Assembly: GCA_964572685.1 (NCBI GenBank)
Contig: CAZNFJ010000002.1
Location: 1-64,000 of the forward strand
Length of the DNA: 64,000 bases
Direction of reading: 5' to 3'
Source: UBA2653 sp964572685
GTDB taxonomy: Bacteria; Pseudomonadota; Gammaproteobacteria; Legionellales; Legionellaceae
Shown here: positions 44,245-53,691 of the stretch, in pieces
How the letters are laid out: every line of letters starts with the position of its first letter
How positions within the stretch are numbered: the stretch's first letter is position 1
Made by a program: the position numbers and the translations under genes
Notes under the pieces: generated by a model
The model's input: only the letters and a program-made list of their open reading frames with translations
Told to the model about the DNA's origin: nothing
Database searches by the model: none

Positions 44245-45083
44245 CCCAATTTACAGCTATTGAAAAAAAATTACTTCATTATACCGGCAAAGCCATTGGC
44301 GATTACCAAATGATCCAAAAAGGTGACAGGATCATGGTCTGTCTGTCGGGCGGCAAAGATTCTTTTACGATGTTAACCTTACTAAAACATCTTCAGAAAA
44401 GAAGTAAACACGCTTTTGAATTACATGCCTTCACCTTAGATCAAGCTCAACCGGGTTGGAATGACTCAGCACTGCGAGAATGGTTAGAATCACGAAATAT
44501 TGCTCATACGATTTTGACCAAAGACACCTATTCCATCGTCAAAGAAAAAATTCCAGAAGGTCAAACTTACTGCTCATTATGTTCTCGCTTAAGAAGAGGC
44601 ATTATTTATCGCTATGCTGAAGAACACGGCTTTAATAAAATAGCTTTGGGTCATCATCGCGATGATCTGATTCGAACTCTCATGATGTCAATTTTATATA
44701 ATGGTTCAATCAGTGGCATGCCACCTAAATTGCTCAGTGATAATAGCAAGCATATTCTCATACGCCCGATGTGCTATGTTCAAGAAAAAGATATTATAAA
44801 CTTTGCAAACGAACAAAAATTCCCAATTATTCCCTGTAATTTGTGTGGTTCTCAAGAAAATCTGGCACGCAAAAAAGTAGCCAAACTCATTGATGGCTTA
44901 GCGGAAGAAAATCCCAAAGTACCTAGCAATATTTTGCATGCCCTGCAAAAAGTTCGCCCCAGCCAATTAATGGATAAAGATATTTTTGATTTTAAAAACC
45001 TGGAAAAACATCAAGAATCACAAAATCAACTGATGCATTTAGAAGATATTTTATGGACTGAAGAAGAGATGCTCGATCTCTAA
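44241..45083 (+). CDS. ttcA: tRNA 2-thiocytidine synthetase TtcA
   Basis: Puts sulfur on C32 of several tRNAs, using ATP and an Fe-S cluster. The 280-residue product has the PP-loop SGGKDS (36-41), the cysteine pair YCSLCSRLRRG (about 118-128) and the third conserved cysteines in IPCNLCGSQ (about 196-204). GHHRDDLIRTLMMSILYNG is also typical. Length is slightly less than E. coli TtcA (311). It overlaps the upstream gene by 4 bases. Confidence 0.95.
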   Translation: MTQFTAIEKKLLHYTGKAIGDYQMIQKGDRIMVCLSGGKDSFTMLTLLKHLQKRSKHAFELHAFTLDQAQPGWNDSALREWLESRNIAHTILTKDTYSIVKEKIPEGQTYCSLCSRLRRGIIYRYAEEHGFNKIALGHHRDDLIRTLMMSILYNGSISGMPPKLLSDNSKHILIRPMCYVQEKDIINFANEQKFPIIPCNLCGSQENLARKKVAKLIDGLAEENPKVPSNILHALQKVRPSQLMDKDIFDFKNLEKHQESQNQLMHLEDILWTEEEMLDL

Positions 45084-45096
45084 CCAAGAGGAACTC

Positions 45097-47313
45097 ATGG
45101 TTAAAAATACTCAAATTTATTTGAAGCGTTCATTTAAACAGGACTTTTTGGCCAGCATTGTTGTTTTTCTAGTGGCCATTCCCCTTTGTTTAGGCGTCGC
45201 CCTTGCTGCAGGTGCCCCGATCTATTCTGGACTTATCAGTGGAATAGTTGGGGGAATTGTGGTCGGTTTATTGAGCCAGTCACAACTGAGTGTCAGTGGC
45301 CCATCTGCAGCAATTGTGGCCATTATCATGAGTGCAATATCACAACTGCAACATTATGAAGCAGTACTGCTCGCCATCTTCATCGCGGGCCTTTTACAAA
45401 TACTTGCCGGATATAAAAAATGCGGATTTTTTGCAGACTTTCTCCCCAATAATGTCATTCAGGGAATGCTAAGTGCGATTGGTATTTTGTTAATTCTCAA
45501 ACAAATTCCGCTTGCTTTTACCATTACCAAAAACTTTGGAGAATTAAAGGATGTACTCATTGATTCCGCTGAAGGTATTGGTTTTCATCCACTGATGAAT
45601 TTAAGTTTCCATCTTAATAGCGGCGGTTTTATCTTGTCACTGACGTCTTTAGGTATCATGCTATTGATGGAAAAATCCAAAAAACCCTTTTTAAAGGCCA
45701 TCCCCAGCGCAATTGTTGTGGTGATCACAGGCTCCTTGCTCAACCAATGGTTTATTCATCAAAAATCGATTTTTTCCCAGTATTTCCCCTTGATGGTCAA
45801 TATTCCCCAATACGAGAATCTGACACATATTGGGTTAAGTCTGGCTAAACCGGATTGGTCTCAATGGCTTAACCCTCAAATTTATTTTTTTGCGTTGTTG
45901 ATTGCGGCAGTTATTTCTTTAGAAAGCCTCATGAACATCAACGCTACAGAAAAAATGGACCCTCGCCATCAAGCTGTCAATAAAGATCGAGAACTGTGGG
46001 CTCAGGGCGTTGGCAACGCAATTGCTGCTCTCGTTGGCGGCATTCCTTTATCATCGGTGATTGTTAGGACTTCGGTCAATATTCAATCCAATGCCAAAAC
46101 CAAGATCTCCACCATCTTTCATGGTTTTTTTCTATTGCTGTCTTTTTGCTTTATTCCGCATGTGCTCAATCAAATTCCCTTATGCGTACTTTCTAGTATT
46201 TTAATTTTCACAGGGTATAAACTCACCAAGCCCAAAATTTACATACACGTCTACCAACAAGGTATGAACCGTTTTCTACCTTTTTTAGTCACCCTCATCA
46301 GTATTATTTATTTTAATTTATTAATTGGCATTGTTCTCGGTCTTATCACACATTTATTTTTTATCTTACGCTCAAATAGTCAAGCACGTATTGATATTAT
46401 TCAAGAAATGTATCCCCAGGGCATCACCAATCGACTGGTTTTACCGCAACAAACAACTTTTTTAAATAAAGCATCGCTGATTGCAGAATTAAAATCTATC
46501 CCTATGAATTCGCAATTGATCATTGATGCACGATACACTGAATTTATGGATAAAGAAATTATTGAATATCTGGAAGAATTTAAAGAACATCTAGCGCCTC
46601 AAAAAAATATTTCTCTCAATCTCATGGGGTTTAAATCCGATTATACCATGCACGATCATATTGATTTTATCAATGTCACTACCTTTGATGCGCAAAGTAT
46701 ATTAACGCCTTCACAGGTCCTTGATATTCTCAAGCAAGGTAATCAACGATTTTTAAAAAATCAAAGAATTCATCGAAGCACAATCATGGATATTCAACAT
46801 ACAGCACAAACTCAATATCCCATTGCCGTTGTTTTAGGTTGTATTGATTCCCGAGTTCCCGTTGAAACCATTTTTGACATGACTTTTGGTGATTTATTTT
46901 GTATTCGAATTGCAGGAAATGTAGTTAATGATGACATTTTAGCGAGTATTGAATATGCCTGCCACATTATAGGCGCCAAATTGATTGTTGTTCTCGGCCA
47001 TACGCGCTGTGGAGCAATTACCGCTGCCTGTCAAAATATCGAAGAGGGGCACATCACACAATTGCTCAACAAAATCAAACCTGCTATCCATATACATACC
47101 AAAAACCAATCGAGTCCTGATATCCAAAATATTACTCACCTCAATATCGCTCACAGCATGCTTGAAATCAAAAGTAGAAGTCCCATTTTGGCGGATTTAT
47201 TGAATCAAAATAAAATCGATGTCGTTGGCGCTGTATATGACGTCACCACAGGAAAAGTTCATTTCTCAGATTATCAACCCGAAATAGATTTGTTTGAACA
47301 TCATACCCACTAA
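45097..47313 (+). CDS. SulP transporter fused to beta-carbonic anhydrase
   Basis: 738-residue fusion. Residues 1-420 or so are a SulP anion transporter with 10-14 membrane segments (FLASIVVFLVAIPLCLGVALAAGAPIYSGLISGIVGG and LSVSGPSAA, then NATEKMDPRHQAVNKDRELWAQGVGNAIAALVGGIPLSS). A STAS-like soluble region (about 440-540) follows. Residues 550-738 form a beta-carbonic anhydrase with zinc ligands C582, H635, C638 and the D584-R586 pair in CIDSR and GHTRCG. Such fusions are thought to couple bicarbonate (or anion) transport to CO2 hydration. A GAGG site precedes the ATG. It closes the msbA-lpxK-ttcA cluster. Confidence 0.93.
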   Translation: MVKNTQIYLKRSFKQDFLASIVVFLVAIPLCLGVALAAGAPIYSGLISGIVGGIVVGLLSQSQLSVSGPSAAIVAIIMSAISQLQHYEAVLLAIFIAGLLQILAGYKKCGFFADFLPNNVIQGMLSAIGILLILKQIPLAFTITKNFGELKDVLIDSAEGIGFHPLMNLSFHLNSGGFILSLTSLGIMLLMEKSKKPFLKAIPSAIVVVITGSLLNQWFIHQKSIFSQYFPLMVNIPQYENLTHIGLSLAKPDWSQWLNPQIYFFALLIAAVISLESLMNINATEKMDPRHQAVNKDRELWAQGVGNAIAALVGGIPLSSVIVRTSVNIQSNAKTKISTIFHGFFLLLSFCFIPHVLNQIPLCVLSSILIFTGYKLTKPKIYIHVYQQGMNRFLPFLVTLISIIYFNLLIGIVLGLITHLFFILRSNSQARIDIIQEMYPQGITNRLVLPQQTTFLNKASLIAELKSIPMNSQLIIDARYTEFMDKEIIEYLEEFKEHLAPQKNISLNLMGFKSDYTMHDHIDFINVTTFDAQSILTPSQVLDILKQGNQRFLKNQRIHRSTIMDIQHTAQTQYPIAVVLGCIDSRVPVETIFDMTFGDLFCIRIAGNVVNDDILASIEYACHIIGAKLIVVLGHTRCGAITAACQNIEEGHITQLLNKIKPAIHIHTKNQSSPDIQNITHLNIAHSMLEIKSRSPILADLLNQNKIDVVGAVYDVTTGKVHFSDYQPEIDLFEHHTH

Positions 47314-47401
47314 AACCTTTTTTTTTAAAACCCCCTCGTGATCTGAATTTTTTTTCGTTATGCTATTTTGACTCGATGAAAAGACAAACAAGGATGTCAT
47401 C

Positions 47402-50400
47402 ATGCAACACAATATGGATAATGCCAAGTTATTAATCAGAATGACCACAGAAGATAGACAAGCGATCAATCGAATGATTCAACATAAACGCAAAGAATTT
47501 GAATCGGTGATTGAAAAAGGTGTAGTTGCGATGCTCAATGCTCAAGAAGAGCACGAAAAACTCGCAGAAAGACGAGCGGAATACTTAAATTTTTTAACGC
47601 AACGAAATCGTCAAAAAAAAGAACAACTACAACAAGTAACACAAACCACCAAAGAAAACATCAGCAATGCTCCCATGGGGATTGGAGCTGCAGGACAGAT
47701 TGCGCTAACTGCTGCAACAACTGCCGGCAATGCCCTGTATGACAATGCCGAACAATCGCGCCAAGAAAAAGAAGCCGAACAACGCCTATTTGCCGCTCAA
47801 ATGCTTTATTATATCCCTCAACAAGATTACGATCAAATCGCCAAAAAAGTTGCCAATATTCTCAGTTATCGTTACCAGTTTTTAATTTTTAGATTAGCTG
47901 CAGGCGAAGAAGGCTACATGAGACTAGCTAACTTTTTTGTACATTCCATGAAATCCTATGCTATTGCAAGACTTCGTGAACACAAAAATGATGTTATTCG
48001 AGCACTCATTAATGCCGCCATTCCTCCCTCGACCGACACTATTAATTATAGAGATTGGCCCAGTGTCGATTTTAGAAATTTTAGAACACATTTAGCCAGA
48101 GTAGGAACACATAAAATTTTAAAGTTAGATGATGTGGCCAATCAAATCATCAAGCGCTGTGGTCCTGCGGTTCGTACCCTGCTAGGTGGATATGAGCAGT
48201 ATATTACTCCTAGGGAAGGTTTTATCAAAAGCTATCATCCTTACACCTTGATTGGCGCCTTGAATCATGCCTTGATTTGTAATGTAGATGCACGTATACA
48301 TGCCGGGATTCAACCCGAACATCGACCCTATATTGCTCTCGATGGTAATGTGAAATACCCCATGATTTTACTGGGCGCCGGTGAATCGACAGCCGATTTG
48401 GGTGTGAATTTTGCGACACAAACGACTGATATGGTTTTAGAGCCTATTCATATGGAAGCATTAAGACGATTGGTCCCTGATTTTTTTGACCATACCGTGA
48501 GTTATCAAATTCAAAGCTCTCTTCAACCCATCATTCAAGCTGCTGATATTCGCTATTCAGAAGAAAAATATGAATGTCCCTGGAATCCTAAAAGAGAAAA
48601 ACAATGGCATGAACAGTTACAAAGCATCATGCTCGCTCAAAAGAAACCCAGCGTAATAGATGAAATTGAAACCTTTAATCAATCTTCCGTTCAGCGCAAG
48701 ATGTATCAAGCGTCCAGTCAATATTTTCTACAAACCATTATGGCGGATGCGGATGATATTTATCAAGAAACTTTCACTGCCATCTCCTCATTGTTTCATC
48801 GAAATGCTCATCTTGAACGAGAAAAACAAAAGGTTGCACAAAAAGCCATTTATAGTCTTTATGTGGCGCAAGAAATTATTCATACCATGCATTTGACTCA
48901 CATCTATGAAGAAAAATATCTCTGCACTATTCGAAATCTTATTAATATTGCGCATTTGGGTATTTATGCATCACGGGAATGGGCTTTTCTAGAAAGCTTT
49001 CAATATCATATGACACGCCTAAATCTTCTCAAAATTCGTCAACAACTCGATAACATTCAACATGCCCATCAAATTTTTGAAATTGCGTATACCTCTCTTC
49101 AAGAAACCATCGAAGAAAAACCTCATTTTAAAATGAATAAAAAATTTCTAGCACGTGAAACACAAAATCAATATCGAAAAATTCGTCAATTTAGGAGTCA
49201 AATGCATGATCAAATTCGTGAACTAGACAAAATGATGGATATTCGACAGTCCATTTTGCAATTTGAATTACAAACATTGCCTCCCATGCAATCATCACAA
49301 GAAGCTTTCGAAGATTGCATGCAAGAAATTAACAGATGTCAGACGAATCTTTATCAAGAATCCAATGATTATGAAACTGTCTTACATCAAATTTCGATGG
49401 TTCTACTTGAATTACATTTGTTACTACTTTTAATCGAAGATATTCAACAAAAAGACCCTCGAAATCCCATTTATTTTAAGCACCCACTCTCCGCCAATAT
49501 TCAACAACTTCGCCTCGAATATTCTCAAAAACAACAACAATTTGAGCACCTCAGAAAAAAACCTATCCCCACTTGGATACGTCCACGGGTATATCACCAC
49601 CGTATGCTTGAATTAAAAACCTTTCTCGAACCACTTTTAGAAACCCGAAATACACTTCATCAGCACTTATCATCTATGGCTTATGAAGTACAAACAGGCG
49701 ATGAGGAGCTCGATACCTCTATTCATAACTTTTTTCAACGAGCATATGTTTCTATGCAATTTTATTTTATTGCTTATTTTATAAATAATACTGTTCAACC
49801 TCAAGACCATAGAGATTTATATCAAAAAGCCAAACATTATTACTTGAGTTTTAAAATTGAACATGCACACCCGGTTGATACACGATATCATCAATTGAAA
49901 ACATTGATTTCAACACTTTCAGCTGACATGAATATAGCTGACGTTCGAAATCTGGTACAACAAGTCAGAAAAGAAAAAGATGCCATCGAACTTCATATTC
50001 GAGATGACATTGAAATGACAACAACTATCAGCAATCAAGCACAACTTTATTATCGCGATGCGGAACTCTCCCTTATTGAAATTCAAGCGCTTCAACATAA
50101 AATCGATTTTATTAAAGAAAACACTCTGACAAGGGATGATTTTATTCAAATTCCCAATACAAAAATTCCTGAAAATGATGAAATAATCGATTTTTTTCAG
50201 CAAAAACTTCAAAACATCTTGATACAAATCAACAAACAAGGTTTATCAACAGAAGATTGCTTAATCATTGAAAATTATTTTAAAACCGAATTAGAAAAAT
50301 TTCGGCAAATGCTCAATGAAGGGAATCCTGATGAAGAAGATTGGATGATAGGGATTCATTTTCTGGCAAAAACGCTCAAAGGCTTATTTCAAATGGAATT

Positions 50401-51355
50401 AAAGAAATTCAAAGACACCCTCACCCTCGAACCTTTAAAAAATCAGCTTCAACAAATTCTATCTCATCAATCCTCAGATCTTTATGAACGTTCCATGACA
50501 CAAAAAAAAGCCATGCAATTTTTAATAAAAACTTATCAAAATATGTTGAGTTTAGAAAATCAAAAGAAACGAATGCACAAAGAAGATCATGGTGTTGAAC
50601 TCAAAGCCTGGCATTACATGCGAAACAGTCTAACCTGGTCAGCTCGACTTAATCTTGCCGAGCAAAAATGGTTGGATCAAAAGCTTTCACAACAATCCAA
50701 ACGATCATTGGAAAATAATACTGAGCATAAAACACCCGTACGAATGGCTTATTCATTTATTCTTCATTTGATTGATGAATATTTAATCCTTAAAAAAAGA
50801 GATTTGAATCGCCTGAGAAAAATTGAACACAGTATGAATCAAATTCATCTTTTACCTATTGATCTAGAATCAACTGTTCATGAAGAAGGCTCCAGCCATG
50901 AAAGCTTTTTACAAAAAAAAGAAAAGTTTTCACAAATTCTTAAACTCAAAATGGTAAGCCACGAAAAAGAACTTGATGAACTCATTGGTTCTCGAAAAGT
51001 ATTTACAAGTCACATTCTTGGTATATTTTTCTATGAATGGCATCAAAAATCTTTTGAAAACTCACCCCATCAACGACAATCTCTTTTTTCAAAAAATCAG
51101 AAGAAAATTAAAATCTCTTCAGCTGAACATGAAAATCTTCAAGATACACCTGAATCTCATTATTCTATTGAAACACTGGAAACCTGGTTTGAAACGTTTG
51201 TTCAAAAAACCACGCCCAATTTACGTCAAAGTGAATCAGATAGTGGCGAGGAAAATGGCCCCACTCTAGACTTCATTTCTATGATCACACCCAATATGAA
51301 AAAGCTGGATTCTAGAACAATTAAATACTCCAGCAGCCACAAGGGATTGGGGTAA
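47402..51355 (+). CDS. Very large orphan coiled-coil protein, 1317 aa
   Basis: Not recognised. The start ATG has AAGGA about 6 bases upstream; the next stop is at 51353. No signal peptide and no convincing membrane helix. Residues 15-85 are a highly charged helical segment (IQHKRKEFESVIEKGVVAML, then EEHEKLAERRAEYLNFLTQR). Residues 90-110 are Gly/Ala-rich (GIGAAGQIALTAATTAGNAL). Residues 130-400 form a more globular part with ILLGAGESTADLGVNFATQTTDM. From about 430 on, long Gln/Glu/Leu/His-rich helices continue to about 1240, and the last 110 residues are Ser/Glu-rich (SESDSGEENG near 1275). In a Legionellales-like genome this composition suggests a secreted effector. No catalytic motif was found. 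Confidence 0.75.
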   Translation: MQHNMDNAKLLIRMTTEDRQAINRMIQHKRKEFESVIEKGVVAMLNAQEEHEKLAERRAEYLNFLTQRNRQKKEQLQQVTQTTKENISNAPMGIGAAGQIALTAATTAGNALYDNAEQSRQEKEAEQRLFAAQMLYYIPQQDYDQIAKKVANILSYRYQFLIFRLAAGEEGYMRLANFFVHSMKSYAIARLREHKNDVIRALINAAIPPSTDTINYRDWPSVDFRNFRTHLARVGTHKILKLDDVANQIIKRCGPAVRTLLGGYEQYITPREGFIKSYHPYTLIGALNHALICNVDARIHAGIQPEHRPYIALDGNVKYPMILLGAGESTADLGVNFATQTTDMVLEPIHMEALRRLVPDFFDHTVSYQIQSSLQPIIQAADIRYSEEKYECPWNPKREKQWHEQLQSIMLAQKKPSVIDEIETFNQSSVQRKMYQASSQYFLQTIMADADDIYQETFTAISSLFHRNAHLEREKQKVAQKAIYSLYVAQEIIHTMHLTHIYEEKYLCTIRNLINIAHLGIYASREWAFLESFQYHMTRLNLLKIRQQLDNIQHAHQIFEIAYTSLQETIEEKPHFKMNKKFLARETQNQYRKIRQFRSQMHDQIRELDKMMDIRQSILQFELQTLPPMQSSQEAFEDCMQEINRCQTNLYQESNDYETVLHQISMVLLELHLLLLLIEDIQQKDPRNPIYFKHPLSANIQQLRLEYSQKQQQFEHLRKKPIPTWIRPRVYHHRMLELKTFLEPLLETRNTLHQHLSSMAYEVQTGDEELDTSIHNFFQRAYVSMQFYFIAYFINNTVQPQDHRDLYQKAKHYYLSFKIEHAHPVDTRYHQLKTLISTLSADMNIADVRNLVQQVRKEKDAIELHIRDDIEMTTTISNQAQLYYRDAELSLIEIQALQHKIDFIKENTLTRDDFIQIPNTKIPENDEIIDFFQQKLQNILIQINKQGLSTEDCLIIENYFKTELEKFRQMLNEGNPDEEDWMIGIHFLAKTLKGLFQMELKKFKDTLTLEPLKNQLQQILSHQSSDLYERSMTQKKAMQFLIKTYQNMLSLENQKKRMHKEDHGVELKAWHYMRNSLTWSARLNLAEQKWLDQKLSQQSKRSLENNTEHKTPVRMAYSFILHLIDEYLILKKRDLNRLRKIEHSMNQIHLLPIDLESTVHEEGSSHESFLQKKEKFSQILKLKMVSHEKELDELIGSRKVFTSHILGIFFYEWHQKSFENSPHQRQSLFSKNQKKIKISSAEHENLQDTPESHYSIETLETWFETFVQKTTPNLRQSESDSGEENGPTLDFISMITPNMKKLDSRTIKYSSSHKGLG

Positions 51356-51361
51356 ATGATG

Positions 51362-51399
51362 GATATCGATTGTCGATATCTGTTGAATTCAGCTATAAT
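51362..51399 (+). promoter_or_regulatory. proS promoter with an overlapping palindrome
   Basis: TTGTCG (51370-51375), 18-base spacer, TATAAT (51394-51399), 28 bases before proS. A perfect 8-bp inverted repeat, GATATCGA (51362-51369) and TCGATATC (51373-51380) with loop TTG, covers the -35 box, so it could be an operator or part of a terminator for the gene upstream. Confidence 0.5.
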
Positions 51400-51427
51400 C
51401 TGATTTTTTAACAAAGAGACTTTTTTC

Positions 51428-53134
51428 ATGCGCGCTTCACAATGGTTTATTTCCACTTTAAAAGAAAACCCCAATGATGCAGAGTTAGCATCTCATCGTT
51501 TGATGTTGAGAGCAGGACTGATTCGAAAATTAGGTTCTGGACTATACACCTGGATGCCCATGGGTCTTAAAATCTTAAGAAAGATTGAAAACATTGTTCG
51601 AGAAGAAATGAATCGAGCAGGTGCTCTAGAAATCCTTATGCCTGCCGCGCAACCTGCTGAATTATGGGAAGAAACAGGCCGTTGGGAAACTTTTGGTAAT
51701 CAACTCTTAAAAATGTATGATTCTCAAAATCGTGCTTATTGTTACGGGCCAACACATGAAGAGGTGGTGACTGATTTAATGCGCAAAGAATTAAAATCAT
51801 ACAAACAATTACCACTTAATCTTTATCAAATTCAAACGAAATTCCGTGATGAAATTCGCCCACGATTTGGCGTCATGCGTGCTCGAGAATTCTTAATGAA
51901 AGATGCTTATTCATTTCATTTAACACCGACATCTCTCGAAGAAACCTATCAAAAAATGTATGCGGCCTATCATCGCATTTTTACGCGCATGGGATTAAAT
52001 TTTAGGGCCGTGGAAGCAGACACTGGTGCCATCGGTGGTGCAGTTTCTCATGAATTTCAAGTATTGGCTGATGCTGGTGAAGATATCATCTTTTATAGCG
52101 ACAGTGGCACATATGCCGCCAACGTCGAGATGGCCAAGGCACAAGCTCCTGAAAAAGAATCGACATCGGCTCCAAAAGCAATTGAAAAAGTCTATACACC
52201 TGGCGATAAAACTATTTCAGATGTTGCCAAAACCTTACAATTACCAGAAAATAAAGTTTTAAAAACACTGATTGTAGCAGGTAATGGTGAACATCCTCTG
52301 GTGGCATTAGTTCTCAAAGGTGATGATGAACTCAATGAAGTGAAAGCTATCAAGCATCCTTGGATTCACTCACCACTGAGAATGGTGAGTGAGGAAGAAC
52401 TCAAAGAACACTGCAAACTCCCTGTCGGTTATCTGGGGCCTATTGATCTCCCCATTCCCGCCATCATTGATACATTTGCTTATCAACTTTCATGGTTTGC
52501 CTGCGGTGCCAATGAAGCGGATTATCATTTTAATTATGCAACATGGGAAAGCATACAAAATCCTGAAATTTTTGATTTAAGAAGCGTACAAATTGGCGAT
52601 ATCAGTCCTGATGGTCAAGGCAAATTAACCGCTTGCCATGGCATCGAAGTCGGCCATGTATTTCAACTGGGGATAAAATACAGTGAAGCCATGAAATTCA
52701 CAGTACTGGATGAACAAGGCAAACCACAAGTACCCTATATGGGTTGTTATGGAATTGGCGTCAGTCGTTTAGTTGCAGCTGCGATTGAACAACATCATGA
52801 TGAACGCGGGATAATCTGGCCACAAACCATTGCTCCATTTGATGTGGTCATCATTCCTATGCTGGGAAAAAATTCGGAAGCGATTGCTGAATTAACCGAT
52901 AAAATTGATGAACAATTACGTGCACATGGTTTTGATGCCCTCATTGATGACCGAAAAGAAAGAGCCGGTGTGTTGTTTGCCGATCAAGACCTCATCGGTA
53001 TACCTCACCGCATTGTGATTGGCGAAAAGGCTCTAGCCGAAGGCACCTTGGAGTATAAAAACCGAGCGACTGGAGAAGTACAATATTGTTCATTATCGGA
53101 AATCATTGAAATTCTAAATACAGCGTCTAAATAA
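51428..53134 (+). CDS. proS: Prolyl-tRNA synthetase
   Basis: Charges tRNA-Pro with proline. The 568-residue bacterial-type enzyme has class II motif 1 (GLYTWMPMGLKILRKIENIVREEMNRAGALE), motif 2 (FRDEIRPRFGVMRAREFLMKDAYSFH), the YbaK-like editing insertion (about 220-390, with DVAKTLQLPENKVLKTLIV), motif 3 (GCYGIGVSRLVAAAIEQ) and a C-terminal anticodon-binding domain (FDVVIIPML onward). Length matches E. coli ProS (572). The tRNA-Pro(GGG) substrate is encoded elsewhere in the window (6525). Confidence 0.97.
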   Translation: MRASQWFISTLKENPNDAELASHRLMLRAGLIRKLGSGLYTWMPMGLKILRKIENIVREEMNRAGALEILMPAAQPAELWEETGRWETFGNQLLKMYDSQNRAYCYGPTHEEVVTDLMRKELKSYKQLPLNLYQIQTKFRDEIRPRFGVMRAREFLMKDAYSFHLTPTSLEETYQKMYAAYHRIFTRMGLNFRAVEADTGAIGGAVSHEFQVLADAGEDIIFYSDSGTYAANVEMAKAQAPEKESTSAPKAIEKVYTPGDKTISDVAKTLQLPENKVLKTLIVAGNGEHPLVALVLKGDDELNEVKAIKHPWIHSPLRMVSEEELKEHCKLPVGYLGPIDLPIPAIIDTFAYQLSWFACGANEADYHFNYATWESIQNPEIFDLRSVQIGDISPDGQGKLTACHGIEVGHVFQLGIKYSEAMKFTVLDEQGKPQVPYMGCYGIGVSRLVAAAIEQHHDERGIIWPQTIAPFDVVIIPMLGKNSEAIAELTDKIDEQLRAHGFDALIDDRKERAGVLFADQDLIGIPHRIVIGEKALAEGTLEYKNRATGEVQYCSLSEIIEILNTASK

Positions 53135-53281
53135 AGGCGCATTCCACACTTTACTGGATTGCAACAGTGCTCTCCAGTAGAAAATAAATTGTTATTTTAA
53201 AAATTATCTGATATAAAAATGGATGCCAATTTTAAAATTAAGCACACTGTTTAACAATAAAAATTGTTTTAAGGAAAAAAC

Positions 53282-53650
53282 ATGAAAAATAAATTTTTAG
53301 AACATATCTTACCCGTATCCCTCATCACCCTATTATTATGCTCAGCACCCATCCATCAAGCTCAAGCTAAAAAACGAACTTGTAGAGCACTCGGAACTGT
53401 AGAAGTCACTCTGCCTGCTGTTGCATGGAGTGCTGAATCGGGTTATTCGTCACCCAACTATATAAACCATAGTCAAAATGGCCTTAATATTAGATATGTC
53501 AAGATTTTGGTACGCTCGAATGAAGCCCTCTATTCGCCAAGTTCTCGACAAGATCTTATCAGTATAAAAAAAGATGATTTAACTATCATTACAAACCTTT
53601 ATGATACTAGTCAGACAACTAAAACTAAAGGCACGCATAGTTGTGGATAA
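53282..53650 (+). CDS. Exported hypothetical protein, 122 aa
   Basis: Not recognised. It has a signal peptide (about 29 residues, LITLLLCSAPIHQAQA ending before KKRTC) and a mature part of about 93 residues with a cysteine near each end (KKRTCRA and THSCG), which could form a disulfide. It contains VEVTLPAVAWSAESGYSSPNYINH and IRYVKILVRSNEALYSPSSRQDL, beta-rich in appearance. GGAA (53273-53276) upstream of ATG 53282. It is followed by an outer-membrane protein gene and may be cotranscribed. Confidence 0.65.
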   Translation: MKNKFLEHILPVSLITLLLCSAPIHQAQAKKRTCRALGTVEVTLPAVAWSAESGYSSPNYINHSQNGLNIRYVKILVRSNEALYSPSSRQDLISIKKDDLTIITNLYDTSQTTKTKGTHSCG

Positions 53651-53691
53651 TTTCACCTCTCCAACAAAAATCATTCTCCAGGAAGTTTAAT

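Noticed and set aside
53152..53179. TACTGGA/TCCAGTA dyad after proS as terminator
   Set aside because: The 7-bp stem has a 14-base loop and no T-run; support is too weak to list as a terminator.
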